DNA from: Streptococcus sanguinis
GTDB lineage: Bacteria; Bacillota; Bacilli; Lactobacillales; Streptococcaceae
Length of the DNA: 64,000 nucleotides
Direction: 5' to 3'
Assembly (NCBI RefSeq): GCF_900635155.1
Contig: NZ_LR134002.1
Span: 1,302,001-1,366,000 of the forward strand
Positions 1-6,984 of the stretch are shown here, piece after piece (the stretch's first letter is position 1; each line of letters begins with the position of its first letter). The notes beneath the pieces are model-generated. The model did no database searches and was not told the DNA's origin. It saw nothing but the letters and a program-made list of their open reading frames with translations. The position numbers were made by a program, and so were the translations under genes.

Positions 1-33
1 ATCAGGATTTTCTGCAAAATACATTTTAGTCAT
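1..33 (-). CDS. N-terminus of an RsmC-like class I methyltransferase (partial)
   Basis: Only the first 11 codons lie in the window; the reverse strand reads MTKMYFAENPD before running off the left edge. That start resembles the N-terminus of streptococcal RsmC-type 16S rRNA (guanine-N2) methyltransferases, which from memory begin M-x-K-M-Y-Y-A-E-N-P-D and are found divergent from coaA. The identification rests on this short stretch and on gene neighbourhood. No ribosome-binding site precedes the ATG; an extended -10 element lies six bases upstream instead. Confidence 0.5.
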   Translation of the reverse strand, partial: MTKMYFAENPD

Positions 34-39
34 ACAACC

Positions 40-48
40 ATTTTATCA
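40..48 (-). promoter_or_regulatory. Extended -10 promoter 6 nt before an ATG (leaderless candidate)
   Basis: On the minus strand TG-A-TAAAAT is followed by GGTTGT and then the ATG of the RsmC-like gene. The normal initiation distance places +1 at or within one base of the start codon, and there is no room for a Shine-Dalgarno sequence. The same layout occurs at 49208-49216 and 51414-51422. Confidence 0.5.
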
Positions 49-72
49 TAATTTTCCTAGAATTGTAAATCG

Positions 73-102
73 TTTTCATTTCTCCAAAAAGTATGTTATA
101 CT
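73..102 (+). promoter_or_regulatory. coaA promoter
   Basis: An extended -10 (TG-T-TATACT, -10 hexamer at 97-102) with a weak TTTTCA-like -35 about 18 bases upstream. The RBS CAGGAG at 115-120 lies before the coaA ATG at 128. Confidence 0.55.
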
Positions 103-127
103 AAAGTCCATCATACAGGAGTAACTT

Positions 128-1048
128 ATGACTAACGAATTTCTTCACTTTGAAAAAATCAGCCGCCATACTTGGCAAAACCTGCACCGTAAAACAACTC
201 CGCCTCTGACTCAGGCGGAACTTAACTCCATCAAGAGTTTCAATGACAAGATTAGCCTGCAGGATGTGACGGACATTTATTTACCCTTGACTAACCTCAT
301 TCAAATCTATAAACGTTCCAAGGAAGACTTGGCTTTTTCCAAGGGAATTTTTCTACAAAAGGAAAGCCGGAAACAGCCCTTTATCATCGGAGTTTCTGGC
401 AGTGTGGCCGTTGGGAAATCCACCACCAGCCGGTTGCTGCAGATTTTACTTTCTCGGACTTTTTCAAATGCAACAGTCGAGCTAGTTACCACAGATGGTT
501 TTTTATTTCCGAATAAAACCTTGGAAGATCATGGCATTTTAAACCGCAAGGGTTTTCCAGAAAGCTATAATATGGAGCTGCTTCTTTCCTTTCTAGATAG
601 CATAAAAAACGGTCAGGATTGCCAAATTCCAGTCTACTCGCATGAAACTTATGATATCGTCCCTCAGGAAATGCAAGAGGTAAAGGCTGCTGACTTTGTT
701 ATTGTCGAAGGCATCAATGTTTTCCAGAATCCTCAGAACGAGCGCCTATATATGACAGACTTTTTTGACTTTTCTATCTATGTTGATGCTGAAGTCGAAA
801 ATATTGAAAATTGGTATCTAGATCGCTTTAAAAAAATGCTGACGCTGGCTGAAAACGATCCCAAAAACTACTACCACCGCTTCACCACTCAAGCAGAAGA
901 GGAAGTGGTAGCTTTCGCCCATAATGTCTGGAAAAGCATTAACCTTGTCAACCTGCTAGACTACATTGAGCCAACCCGCAATCGGGCAGAAATTATCCTG
1001 CACAAAGCCGAAAATCATGAAATTGATGAAATTTACTTAAAAAAATAA
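128..1048 (+). CDS. coaA: Pantothenate kinase (type I)
   Basis: Phosphorylates pantothenate with ATP, the first committed step of coenzyme A synthesis, in the cytoplasm. The 306-residue length fits bacterial type I PanK. The P-loop GSVAVGKST is at residues 91-99, followed by the PanK-typical TTDGFLFPN segment and the EGINVFQ Walker-B-like strand. The start has a good RBS (CAGGAG) 7 bases upstream. It is monocistronic or read with rpsT, which has its own strong promoter just downstream. The identification is secure from motifs and length. Confidence 0.95.
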   Translation: MTNEFLHFEKISRHTWQNLHRKTTPPLTQAELNSIKSFNDKISLQDVTDIYLPLTNLIQIYKRSKEDLAFSKGIFLQKESRKQPFIIGVSGSVAVGKSTTSRLLQILLSRTFSNATVELVTTDGFLFPNKTLEDHGILNRKGFPESYNMELLLSFLDSIKNGQDCQIPVYSHETYDIVPQEMQEVKAADFVIVEGINVFQNPQNERLYMTDFFDFSIYVDAEVENIENWYLDRFKKMLTLAENDPKNYYHRFTTQAEEEVVAFAHNVWKSINLVNLLDYIEPTRNRAEIILHKAENHEIDEIYLKK

Positions 1049-1054
1049 AAAAGC

Positions 1055-1083
1055 TTGTCAAATCCTAACTTTTCATATATAAT
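1055..1083 (+). promoter_or_regulatory. rpsT promoter
   Basis: TTGTCA (1055-1060), a 17-base spacer and TATAAT (1078-1083): a near-consensus vegetative promoter immediately after the coaA stop and about 36 bases before the rpsT start codon. Confidence 0.75.
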
Positions 1084-1118
1084 TAGATAGTTAGTATTTT
1101 CAATGGAGGTGAAACAAC

Positions 1119-1355
1119 TTGGCAAACATTAAATCAGCTATCAAACGCGCTGAATTGAACGTGAAACATAACGAAAAAAACTCAGCTCAAAAGTCAGCTA
1201 TGCGTACTGCAATCAAAGCATTTGAAGCAAACCCATCTGAAGAACTTTTCCGTGCTGCTAGCTCAGCTATCGATAAAGCAGAAACAAAAGGTTTGATCCA
1301 CAAAAACAAAGCAAGCCGCGATAAAGCACGCCTTTCAGCTAAACTTGCTAAATAA
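1119..1355 (+). CDS. rpsT: 30S ribosomal protein S20
   Basis: A 78-residue, Lys/Ala-rich helical protein ([13 protein letters not shown] start; [11 protein letters not shown] near the C-terminus) typical of bS20, which binds 16S rRNA early in 30S assembly. The start codon is TTG at 1119, placed by the strong RBS GGAGG (1105-1109) and the conserved A-N-I-K-S N-terminus. A non-AUG start is also used by E. coli rpsT, where it is linked to translational autoregulation; whether that holds here is unknown. It is followed by its own terminator. Confidence 0.96.
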   Translation: MANIKSAIKRAELNVKHNEKNSAQKSAMRTAIKAFEANPSEELFRAASSAIDKAETKGLIHKNKASRDKARLSAKLAK

Positions 1356-1361
1356 TGCATA

Positions 1362-1389
1362 CAAAGGGAGCTCTCAGGAGCTTTTTTTG
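1362..1389 (+). terminator. rpsT intrinsic terminator
   Basis: AAAGGGAGCTC, a TCAG loop and GAGCT followed by seven T residues, directly after the rpsT stop codon. Confidence 0.8.
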
Positions 1390-1412
1390 TTTCTAACATA
1401 AAGGAGATAGGG

Positions 1413-1934
1413 ATGAAAATAGCAATTATTGGTTATTCCGGTTCTGGCAAATCTACTTTAGCAGCACAACTGTCCCACCACTACTCCATTCCCAAACTTC
1501 ATATGGATAGATTGCAGTTCCAACCTGGCTGGAAGGATAGTGACCGTGATTGGATGAGTGAACAGATGGATAATTTTTTATCAAAAAATACCGACTGGGC
1601 CATTGATGGCAACTACTCTTGGTGTTTTTATGAACGGCGGATGGCAGAAGCCGACCAAATTATCTTTCTGAACTTCTCTCGCTGGAACTGCCTCTATCGA
1701 ACTTTTAAACGCTATCTAAAATACCGCAATCGGACCAGAGAAAGCATGGCTCCAGGCTGTCCAGAGAAGTTTGACTGGGAATTTATCAGCTGGGTTCTCT
1801 GGAAAGGCCGACGTCATACAGCACTGGCAAGATATAATAGAATACGACAAACCTTTCCTCAGAAATTCTACGAATTAAGGAACCAAAAAGAACTGAACAG
1901 CTTCTTACAGAACCTAAAAACAAGCGAGCCCTAA
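1413..1934 (+). CDS. FlaR-like P-loop kinase (DNA topology modulation protein family)
   Basis: A 173-residue small P-loop NTPase. The Walker A GYSGSGKST is at residues 7-15. The shikimate/adenylate-kinase-like layout (DRLQFQPGW after the P-loop, then IDGNYSWCFYERRMAEADQIIFL) is characteristic of the family annotated as topology modulation protein or FlaR. The family name comes from a Listeria flagellin-regulation phenotype; the biochemical substrate is not established. RBS AAGGAGAT precedes the ATG. It has no obvious functional partner here; it lies convergently against the TetR gene, 13 bases away. Confidence 0.75.
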   Translation: MKIAIIGYSGSGKSTLAAQLSHHYSIPKLHMDRLQFQPGWKDSDRDWMSEQMDNFLSKNTDWAIDGNYSWCFYERRMAEADQIIFLNFSRWNCLYRTFKRYLKYRNRTRESMAPGCPEKFDWEFISWVLWKGRRHTALARYNRIRQTFPQKFYELRNQKELNSFLQNLKTSEP

Positions 1935-1947
1935 TGACTCACTTGTT

Positions 1948-2523
1948 TTATTTGATTTTCTTTTTCTGTGGGAAAAGAGGCAGGCCTAAAGAAGCTATTT
2001 TTTCAGCTGGAACCTTCATGCCATCCTTAATCCACTTGGAAAGAACGGAAACAACTGCCGAACTCCAGAAGGAATTCATGTAAGAGTTAGTCGTTTTCTT
2101 AGCATTGCGATTGCGCTTTTCCAAAAAGTCAAACACAGCCTGAGTCAGCAACTTTTCAAAATTATAGTCAATAGCTAGGCTTATAACCCGAGCCTCTTTC
2201 TTCGCTTCCTTAAAAAGGAAGAGCCAAATTTGATACATCTCCGTTTTGAAGTTAAACTCTTCCAATTTATCCGTAATACCTTGAACAGTGTTTTTAAAAA
2301 TCTCTTCTAGAATCTGCTCTTTAGAGCTATAATTACGGTAAAAGGCAGCGCGGGAAACCCCTGCTCGCTCAACCAGTTCTGAAATCGTGATCTTTTTGAG
2401 TTCTTTCTTCTCCAGCAGCTGCATGAGAGAAATTTCCAGAGACTCTCTCGTGATTTGATTGGATTCCTGATTGTATTTCTTTAAATTTGCGAGTGATTTT
2501 TCCGATATTTTCTTTTCCGACAT
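1948..2523 (-). CDS. TetR/AcrR-family transcriptional regulator
   Basis: 191 residues. The N-terminal HTH spans about residues 28-72 with the canonical ITISELVERAGVSRAAFYRNYSSKEQIL pattern; the C-terminal ligand domain resembles the DhaS-like TetR_C_8 type. A basic 25-residue N-terminal extension precedes the HTH. It is transcribed divergently from the DegV-family gene, and a perfect inverted repeat overlaps its own -35 element, suggesting autoregulation and control of the neighbour. The ligand and regulon are unknown; a fatty-acid-related signal would fit the neighbour but is only an inference. Confidence 0.85.
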   Translation of the reverse strand: MSEKKISEKSLANLKKYNQESNQITRESLEISLMQLLEKKELKKITISELVERAGVSRAAFYRNYSSKEQILEEIFKNTVQGITDKLEEFNFKTEMYQIWLFLFKEAKKEARVISLAIDYNFEKLLTQAVFDFLEKRNRNAKKTTNSYMNSFWSSAVVSVLSKWIKDGMKVPAEKIASLGLPLFPQKKKIK

Positions 2524-2589
2524 AACAATTTCTTCCCTCTTGTCTCAGCTGACAGTTTCCGCTTTCTAGTAAGCATCCTTCATGTTATA

Positions 2590-2647
2590 ATTTTAAAAAA
2601 AGACAGGTTTTTTGTCAATTTTTTTATTGTACATACTTGACAAAAAA
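2590..2647. promoter_or_regulatory. tetR promoter with an 11-bp inverted repeat operator
   Basis: On the minus strand, TTGACA (2618-2613), a 17-base spacer and TAAAAT (2595-2590) form the tetR promoter. A perfect 11-bp inverted repeat (TTTTTTGTCAA at 2608-2618, TTGACAAAAAA at 2637-2647, 18-bp gap) covers that -35 and extends to the degV RBS. This is the arrangement expected of a TetR-type operator in a divergent control region. Confidence 0.6.
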
Positions 2648-2657
2648 GGAGAAAAAT

Positions 2658-3500
2658 ATGACTTGGAAAATTATAGCTGACTCTGGCTGTGACTTTCGTG
2701 AAATGGCAAACTTGGCCAAGGACACCCAGTTTGAAAGTGTTCCCTTGACCATTCAAGTGGAAAATGAGATTTTTGTAGATGACAAGCAGCTTGATATCGA
2801 TCTTATGATGGAGAAAATGTATGCTTCTTCTGCTGCTTCTAAGTCTGCCTGCCCTAGTCCAGATGACTATCTCAAAAGCTTTGAGGGAGCCGACAAGATC
2901 TTTGTGGTGACTATCACTGGAACTCTATCTGGCAGCAATAATAGTGCACAGGTTGCTAAAAAAATCTTTTTGGAAGAACATCCTGACGCACAGATTCATG
3001 TCATTGATAGTCTTTCTGCTGGCGGCGAGGTGGACTTACTTGTGACTAAACTCAATGAACTCATTCAGCAAGATCTCAGCTTTGATGAAGTCGTTCAAGT
3101 CATTAGTCGCTATCAAGAGAAAACCAAGCTTCTCTTCGTTCTGGCAAAGGTAGATAACTTGGTCAAAAACGGCCGGCTTAGCAAACTTCTGGGAACCGTT
3201 GTCGGCTTGCTAAATATCCGCATGGTCGGTGAAGCTAGCCAGACTGGCACGCTAGAGCTTCTGCAAAAGGCACGCGGTCCGAAAAAGGCTCTTGCTTCTG
3301 CAATCGAAGAGCTACTTAAAGCTGGTTACAAGGGTGGCCGACTCATCATCGCTCACCGCAATAACGAGAAGTTCTGCCAGCAATTTAGCCAACTGGTACA
3401 AGAAAAGTATCCACAAGCTCAAATCGAAATGGTGCCGACTTCAGGACTCTGCAGCTTCTACGCTGAGGAAGGCGGAATCTTAATGGGCTACGAAATTTAA
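2658..3500 (+). CDS. DegV-family (FakB-like) fatty-acid-binding protein
   Basis: 280 residues from the ATG at 2658, chosen over an in-frame TTG at 2637 because AAAGGAG lies at 2645-2651. DegV/FakB proteins bind a fatty acid and present it to fatty acid kinase FakA for phosphorylation and entry into phospholipid synthesis. Visible family marks are IIADSGCDF at the N-terminus, the TITGTLSGSNNSAQ loop and the ENLVKNGRLSK-like segment (here VDNLVKNGRLSK). Which fatty acid it binds cannot be read from sequence. It ends at a strong bidirectional terminator. Confidence 0.9.
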   Translation: MTWKIIADSGCDFREMANLAKDTQFESVPLTIQVENEIFVDDKQLDIDLMMEKMYASSAASKSACPSPDDYLKSFEGADKIFVVTITGTLSGSNNSAQVAKKIFLEEHPDAQIHVIDSLSAGGEVDLLVTKLNELIQQDLSFDEVVQVISRYQEKTKLLFVLAKVDNLVKNGRLSKLLGTVVGLLNIRMVGEASQTGTLELLQKARGPKKALASAIEELLKAGYKGGRLIIAHRNNEKFCQQFSQLVQEKYPQAQIEMVPTSGLCSFYAEEGGILMGYEI

Positions 3501-3511
3501 TACAGTATCTA

Positions 3512-3560
3512 AAAAAGTAAAGGATTAGGCTCAAATAATTAACCTAATCCTTTACTTTTT
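3512..3560. terminator. Strong intrinsic terminator after the degV-family gene
   Basis: An 18-bp stem (AAAAAGTAAAGGATTAGG at 3512-3529 pairing with 3543-3560) with A-rich and T-rich flanks, so it can act in both directions. Its 3' arm overlaps the -35 of the next promoter. Confidence 0.85.
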
Positions 3561-3579
3561 CGATTTAATTCGCTATAAT
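3551..3579 (+). promoter_or_regulatory. Promoter of the XRE/S24 gene
   Basis: TTTACT (3551-3556), a 17-base spacer and TATAAT (3574-3579), followed by the RBS AAAGGAG and the ATG at 3605. Confidence 0.6.
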
Positions 3580-3604
3580 TGAAACAAGTAAAGGAGTTGA
3601 TATT

Positions 3605-4378
3605 ATGGCCAGAGGAAGAGGCGCCGCAAGCCCCCAAGACAAGGAAGCAAGTCTTCTCATTTCTAAAAAGCTCAAAGAACTTCTCAAGGAAACAGGTAAA
3701 AAACAAGTCGAACTATCTCGTGAAACAGGCATTCCTGCTAGTACACTAACTGGCTATATCAAAGGGACATCTCTGCCTATCGCAGCCAATTTAGAAAAGA
3801 TTGCAAGATTTTTTGAGGTAGAGGTTGAAGAAATCGATCCTCGTTACCGACTAATCGCTGACATCCCTCAGCAATTTCCCGAATTAAATCGTATTTATCA
3901 ACAACTTGACCAAGACAGACAGGAGAAAGGATTAAAGCTACTGGAAGCTAGCCTGAGTGAGCAAGAAACAAAAGCCAGCTTAAAGGACGACTACTTCCCC
4001 TACTTGGTCTATGAGAATTACTATCTCTCTCAGCATAAGCCTGAACAAGCAGATTTGGTCTGGCTGGACAGAGAAATTGACTACGATATTGCCCTTTGGG
4101 TACGAACTGACTCGTTAGAGCCCAAGTATCCGAGAGATTCCGTAGCTCTAATCAAGCAGACTCATTTCGAGCTTGCCGGCGCTATCTATGCTATCGATTA
4201 TGACGGCCAAACCATTATTAAAAGGGTTTTCAATGATCCAACAGGAATTCGCTTAATTTCCCTTAATAAAAAATACAGCGATAAGTTTATCCCGCATGAG
4301 GAAGAGCCTAAACTCATCGGCCGAGTCATGGCGACTTTCATGCCACTGGATATAGAAAAAATAAAGAAAAACAAATAA
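3605..4378 (+). CDS. XRE-family repressor with C-terminal S24 (LexA/CI-like) peptidase domain
   Basis: 257 residues. An XRE HTH lies at about 20-75 (KQVELSRETGIPASTLTGYIKG) and a CI/LexA-type S24 domain at about 150-250. The expected Ser-Lys dyad is visible as Ser170 in TDSLEP and Lys206 in TIIKRV. Proteins of this design are damage- or stress-responsive repressors (lactococcal HdiR, phage CI). I see no obvious Ala-Gly autocleavage site in the linker (residues 80-150), so self-cleavage is uncertain. There is no phage gene nearby, which argues for a resident stress regulator. Its targets are unknown. Confidence 0.8.
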   Translation: MARGRGAASPQDKEASLLISKKLKELLKETGKKQVELSRETGIPASTLTGYIKGTSLPIAANLEKIARFFEVEVEEIDPRYRLIADIPQQFPELNRIYQQLDQDRQEKGLKLLEASLSEQETKASLKDDYFPYLVYENYYLSQHKPEQADLVWLDREIDYDIALWVRTDSLEPKYPRDSVALIKQTHFELAGAIYAIDYDGQTIIKRVFNDPTGIRLISLNKKYSDKFIPHEEEPKLIGRVMATFMPLDIEKIKKNK

Positions 4379-4410
4379 CAGCTCTGTGCATTTGCAGAGC
4401 TGTTATTTTT
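4374..4410 (+). terminator. Terminator of the XRE/S24 gene
   Basis: AATAACAGCTCTG (4374-4386) pairs with CAGAGCTGTTATT (4395-4407) and is followed by T residues; it overlaps the stop codon. Confidence 0.85.
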
Positions 4411-4423
4411 ATGATTATCAGTC

Positions 4424-4454
4424 AAAAAATCAGAAAGTCTTTCGACTTCCTGAT
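4424..4454 (-). terminator. Terminator of the ABC exporter operon
   Basis: On the minus strand ATCAGGAAGTC, a GAAA tetraloop and GACTTTCTGAT are followed by TTTTTT, seven bases after the permease stop codon. Confidence 0.8.
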
Positions 4455-4460
4455 GCTTAT

Positions 4461-6098
4461 TTAATAAAATACTGCTAACTCTTCATTCAGCTTTTTCATG
4501 TAGTGTTTGTGGACTATGTAAGACAACACAGCTAAGCCTACTAGAACTAGAGCTACTATCATATAAATTACTAGAGGCGCAAGAACATTGGATATAAAGA
4601 AGAGAAGAGTAATGACAATCATCATTCCTAAAATCAGAGCGATAGCTAGGAGAGTTTTCACCATACTATTATCTCGGCTCATCAATTCTGTGACATTGGA
4701 CCAATTGGTCACGAGATGCTTATAGTCTCGGTAGTAACCCCAAGAACTCCACATTAAGCTGATTAAAGCCCAAACAATCACCATGCCCAAGAAAGTCACT
4801 GGATGCATACCAGAAACAAGGCTGGTTATCAAAAGCAAGGTCAGAGGCAGGATAGACTGGACGGCAAAGAGCTGCCAAAACTTCAGACGAATATATTGCT
4901 TCAAATCAAAGGGGAGAACCTTGAGATAATCAAAATTTTCCCTTTCCAGAGAAATCCCAATAGCTGTAAGGTTGCTACCGCCTGAGTTTAGTGTTGCAAT
5001 CAAAAGAGCCAGGGCCATCATTGGCAAGAGGAAGCGCGGTCCCAGATAAGGAGTCAAAGACAGACCGCCTTGTATCATACCCATTCCCATACTGAAAATG
5101 ACAATGTACGGGATAAAGGCCGACATAAAGATAGCTTGCATAATGACAGAACCCTCGCTCAAGAGCCTGATATTGTAGCGCCAGACAAACTTTTTGAGAT
5201 TTTTTGCTTCCGCAATATTGATGTCATGCACGCGCTCCCGCTTTCCTACTGAAGAGCCCGTCATGAGAGCTGCCTCATAAAATTCTGGAATCACCTTGGT
5301 CTTTACGATGAAAAATAGAAGAGCCGCAACTGCCACCCATCCCAAAAATCCCAGCAAGGAAGCTGTATGAAAAGGATGAAGAATAAAGTCATAAAAAGCT
5401 TGAACTGGAGGGAAGAAAGCTTTAACCTCTGTACGATTTATGACGCTTCTGTTGTTCATTTGATTAATCATAAAATAGAGGAAAAAGGATCCGACGGAAA
5501 CAAGAGCCAGAATGACATTGGACAGGATGGTCTTGTACTTTCTGAAAAATGCTGTCTTGGTAATAAAGTGGACGGCAATCAAAATCAGAAAAGTGATGAC
5601 CGAACTTAAAATCAGAATAGCAAGCAGAGCCAAGGGCAGCCCTAAAAAGGGATTCCCACCTTGAAAAGCCAAAACCAAGAAATAACTGAACATAGGCAAA
5701 ATGGCAATTAGCAAGGTCAGAATAACCGAAATGCTTTTGCCGACAATGATTTCTACTTCGCTAAAAGCATAGGGACGATAAGACTGCAAGTCCTTGCTTT
5801 CATAAAAGACATTGTAAAAAACCAGAAAGCCCTGAGACATAGAAAAGAGAGCAAAAGCGGAAACCAAATTGGCAAAGAGACCAGGATTGCCAACCAGTTG
5901 GTTCAGGGAGCCCATCAAACCGAAAAGAAAGAGATAGACCAGTCCTAAGATCAGATACATGCGGATAGCCTTCAGCGATACATTTACCTTGCGCTCAGGA
6001 TTCTTAGCTTGCATCTTGCGGTACTGCTGCAGCTGAGACGGCTGAATGGCGTAGAGGATGTTGATATCAACGAGTTTTTTTATAGCTTTAATGCGCAT
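4461..6098 (-). CDS. ABC exporter permease subunit
   Basis: A 545-residue integral membrane protein with a cytoplasmic basic N-terminus and roughly a dozen hydrophobic segments; the C-terminus carries several consecutive ones (LVIYMIVALVLVGLAVLSYIV near the end). It overlaps the ATPase gene by 11 bases, so the two are translationally coupled and form one ABC transporter. The size and topology resemble EcsB/ABC-2-type permeases of Firmicutes. The substrate cannot be inferred; there is no biosynthetic or immunity gene beside it. Confidence 0.8.
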   Translation of the reverse strand: MRIKAIKKLVDINILYAIQPSQLQQYRKMQAKNPERKVNVSLKAIRMYLILGLVYLFLFGLMGSLNQLVGNPGLFANLVSAFALFSMSQGFLVFYNVFYESKDLQSYRPYAFSEVEIIVGKSISVILTLLIAILPMFSYFLVLAFQGGNPFLGLPLALLAILILSSVITFLILIAVHFITKTAFFRKYKTILSNVILALVSVGSFFLYFMINQMNNRSVINRTEVKAFFPPVQAFYDFILHPFHTASLLGFLGWVAVAALLFFIVKTKVIPEFYEAALMTGSSVGKRERVHDINIAEAKNLKKFVWRYNIRLLSEGSVIMQAIFMSAFIPYIVIFSMGMGMIQGGLSLTPYLGPRFLLPMMALALLIATLNSGGSNLTAIGISLERENFDYLKVLPFDLKQYIRLKFWQLFAVQSILPLTLLLITSLVSGMHPVTFLGMVIVWALISLMWSSWGYYRDYKHLVTNWSNVTELMSRDNSMVKTLLAIALILGMMIVITLLFFISNVLAPLVIYMIVALVLVGLAVLSYIVHKHYMKKLNEELAVFY

Positions 6099-6831
6099 CA
6101 GGACTCACCTCTTCTCTACGGCCTGCCAGACCAAGATAAATGGTTTCAAGAGACTGTTCTGGATGTTGGCCTTTTAGTTCTTCAATCGTTCCGTAGAAAA
6201 TCAATTTCCCTTTTTTGAGAATAGCCACCTTATCACAGAGCTGCTCTGCCACTTCCAAGACGTGGGTTGAAAAGAGAACCGTATTTCCTTTATCTGCATG
6301 CTGGCGCATCATCTGCTTGAGGTCAAAAGCTGCCTGCGGATCAAGACCAGTCAGCGGCTCATCCAGCACCCAAATATCTGGATCAGATAAAAGCGCCGCT
6401 ATGACGAAGACTTTTTGCCTCATACCATGTGAGAATGAATCAATAACTTCATACCGATGGGAACCAAAGTCAAAAATATGTAGCAGATTTCCCAACCGCT
6501 CTTCTACTTCTGCATTTGTCATATCGTAAGAAGTCGCTACAAGTTCCCAGAACTCATTGGCAGTTAGGCGCAAAAATAGATCTGGTGAGTCAGCTACATA
6601 GCCGATTTTTTTCTTGACTTCCAAGCGATTAGCTGATAATTCTTTCCCATCTACAAAAATCTGTCCACTACTAGGATTGATGACGCTGACCAATGATTTA
6701 ATAGTAGTAGATTTTCCGGCGCCATTGTGACCAATCAGACCGACGATTTCTCCGCTTTGCAAGGTCAGATTCAGCTGATTGAGAGCTACCGTTCCTTCAT
6801 AAACTTTAGTGACATCTTTAAATTCAATCAT
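6088..6831 (-). CDS. ABC transporter ATP-binding subunit
   Basis: 247 residues with Walker A GHNGAGKST at 34-42, a degenerate signature DSFSHGMRQK, Walker B IWVLDEPLTGLDP and the H-loop STHVLE. The FSHGM signature in place of LSGGQ and the short length place it with ABC-2/EcsA-type exporter ATPases. It is the first gene of a two-gene operon with the overlapping permease. RBS AGGAGCTCTCTT precedes the ATG. Confidence 0.9.
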   Translation of the reverse strand: MIEFKDVTKVYEGTVALNQLNLTLQSGEIVGLIGHNGAGKSTTIKSLVSVINPSSGQIFVDGKELSANRLEVKKKIGYVADSPDLFLRLTANEFWELVATSYDMTNAEVEERLGNLLHIFDFGSHRYEVIDSFSHGMRQKVFVIAALLSDPDIWVLDEPLTGLDPQAAFDLKQMMRQHADKGNTVLFSTHVLEVAEQLCDKVAILKKGKLIFYGTIEELKGQHPEQSLETIYLGLAGRREEVSPDAH

Positions 6832-6926
6832 AAGAGAGCTCCTTTACCGATTTCTATACAGATTAGTATACTCTTTTTGCGGCTTTTTGTCTCGTCTCTG
6901 CCTAACGATTGCTACAAGATAAAGCT

Positions 6927-6973
6927 AAAAGCAGCTGAACTTCATCTAACTATGAAATTCTAGCTGCTTTTTT
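6927..6973. terminator. Terminator of the pepX-like gene
   Basis: AAAAGCAGCT (6927-6936) pairs with AGCTGCTTTT (6962-6971), with flanking A/T runs on both strands, 12 bases beyond the stop of the surface peptidase gene. Confidence 0.7.
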
Positions 6974-6984
6974 AAACAGAACCA

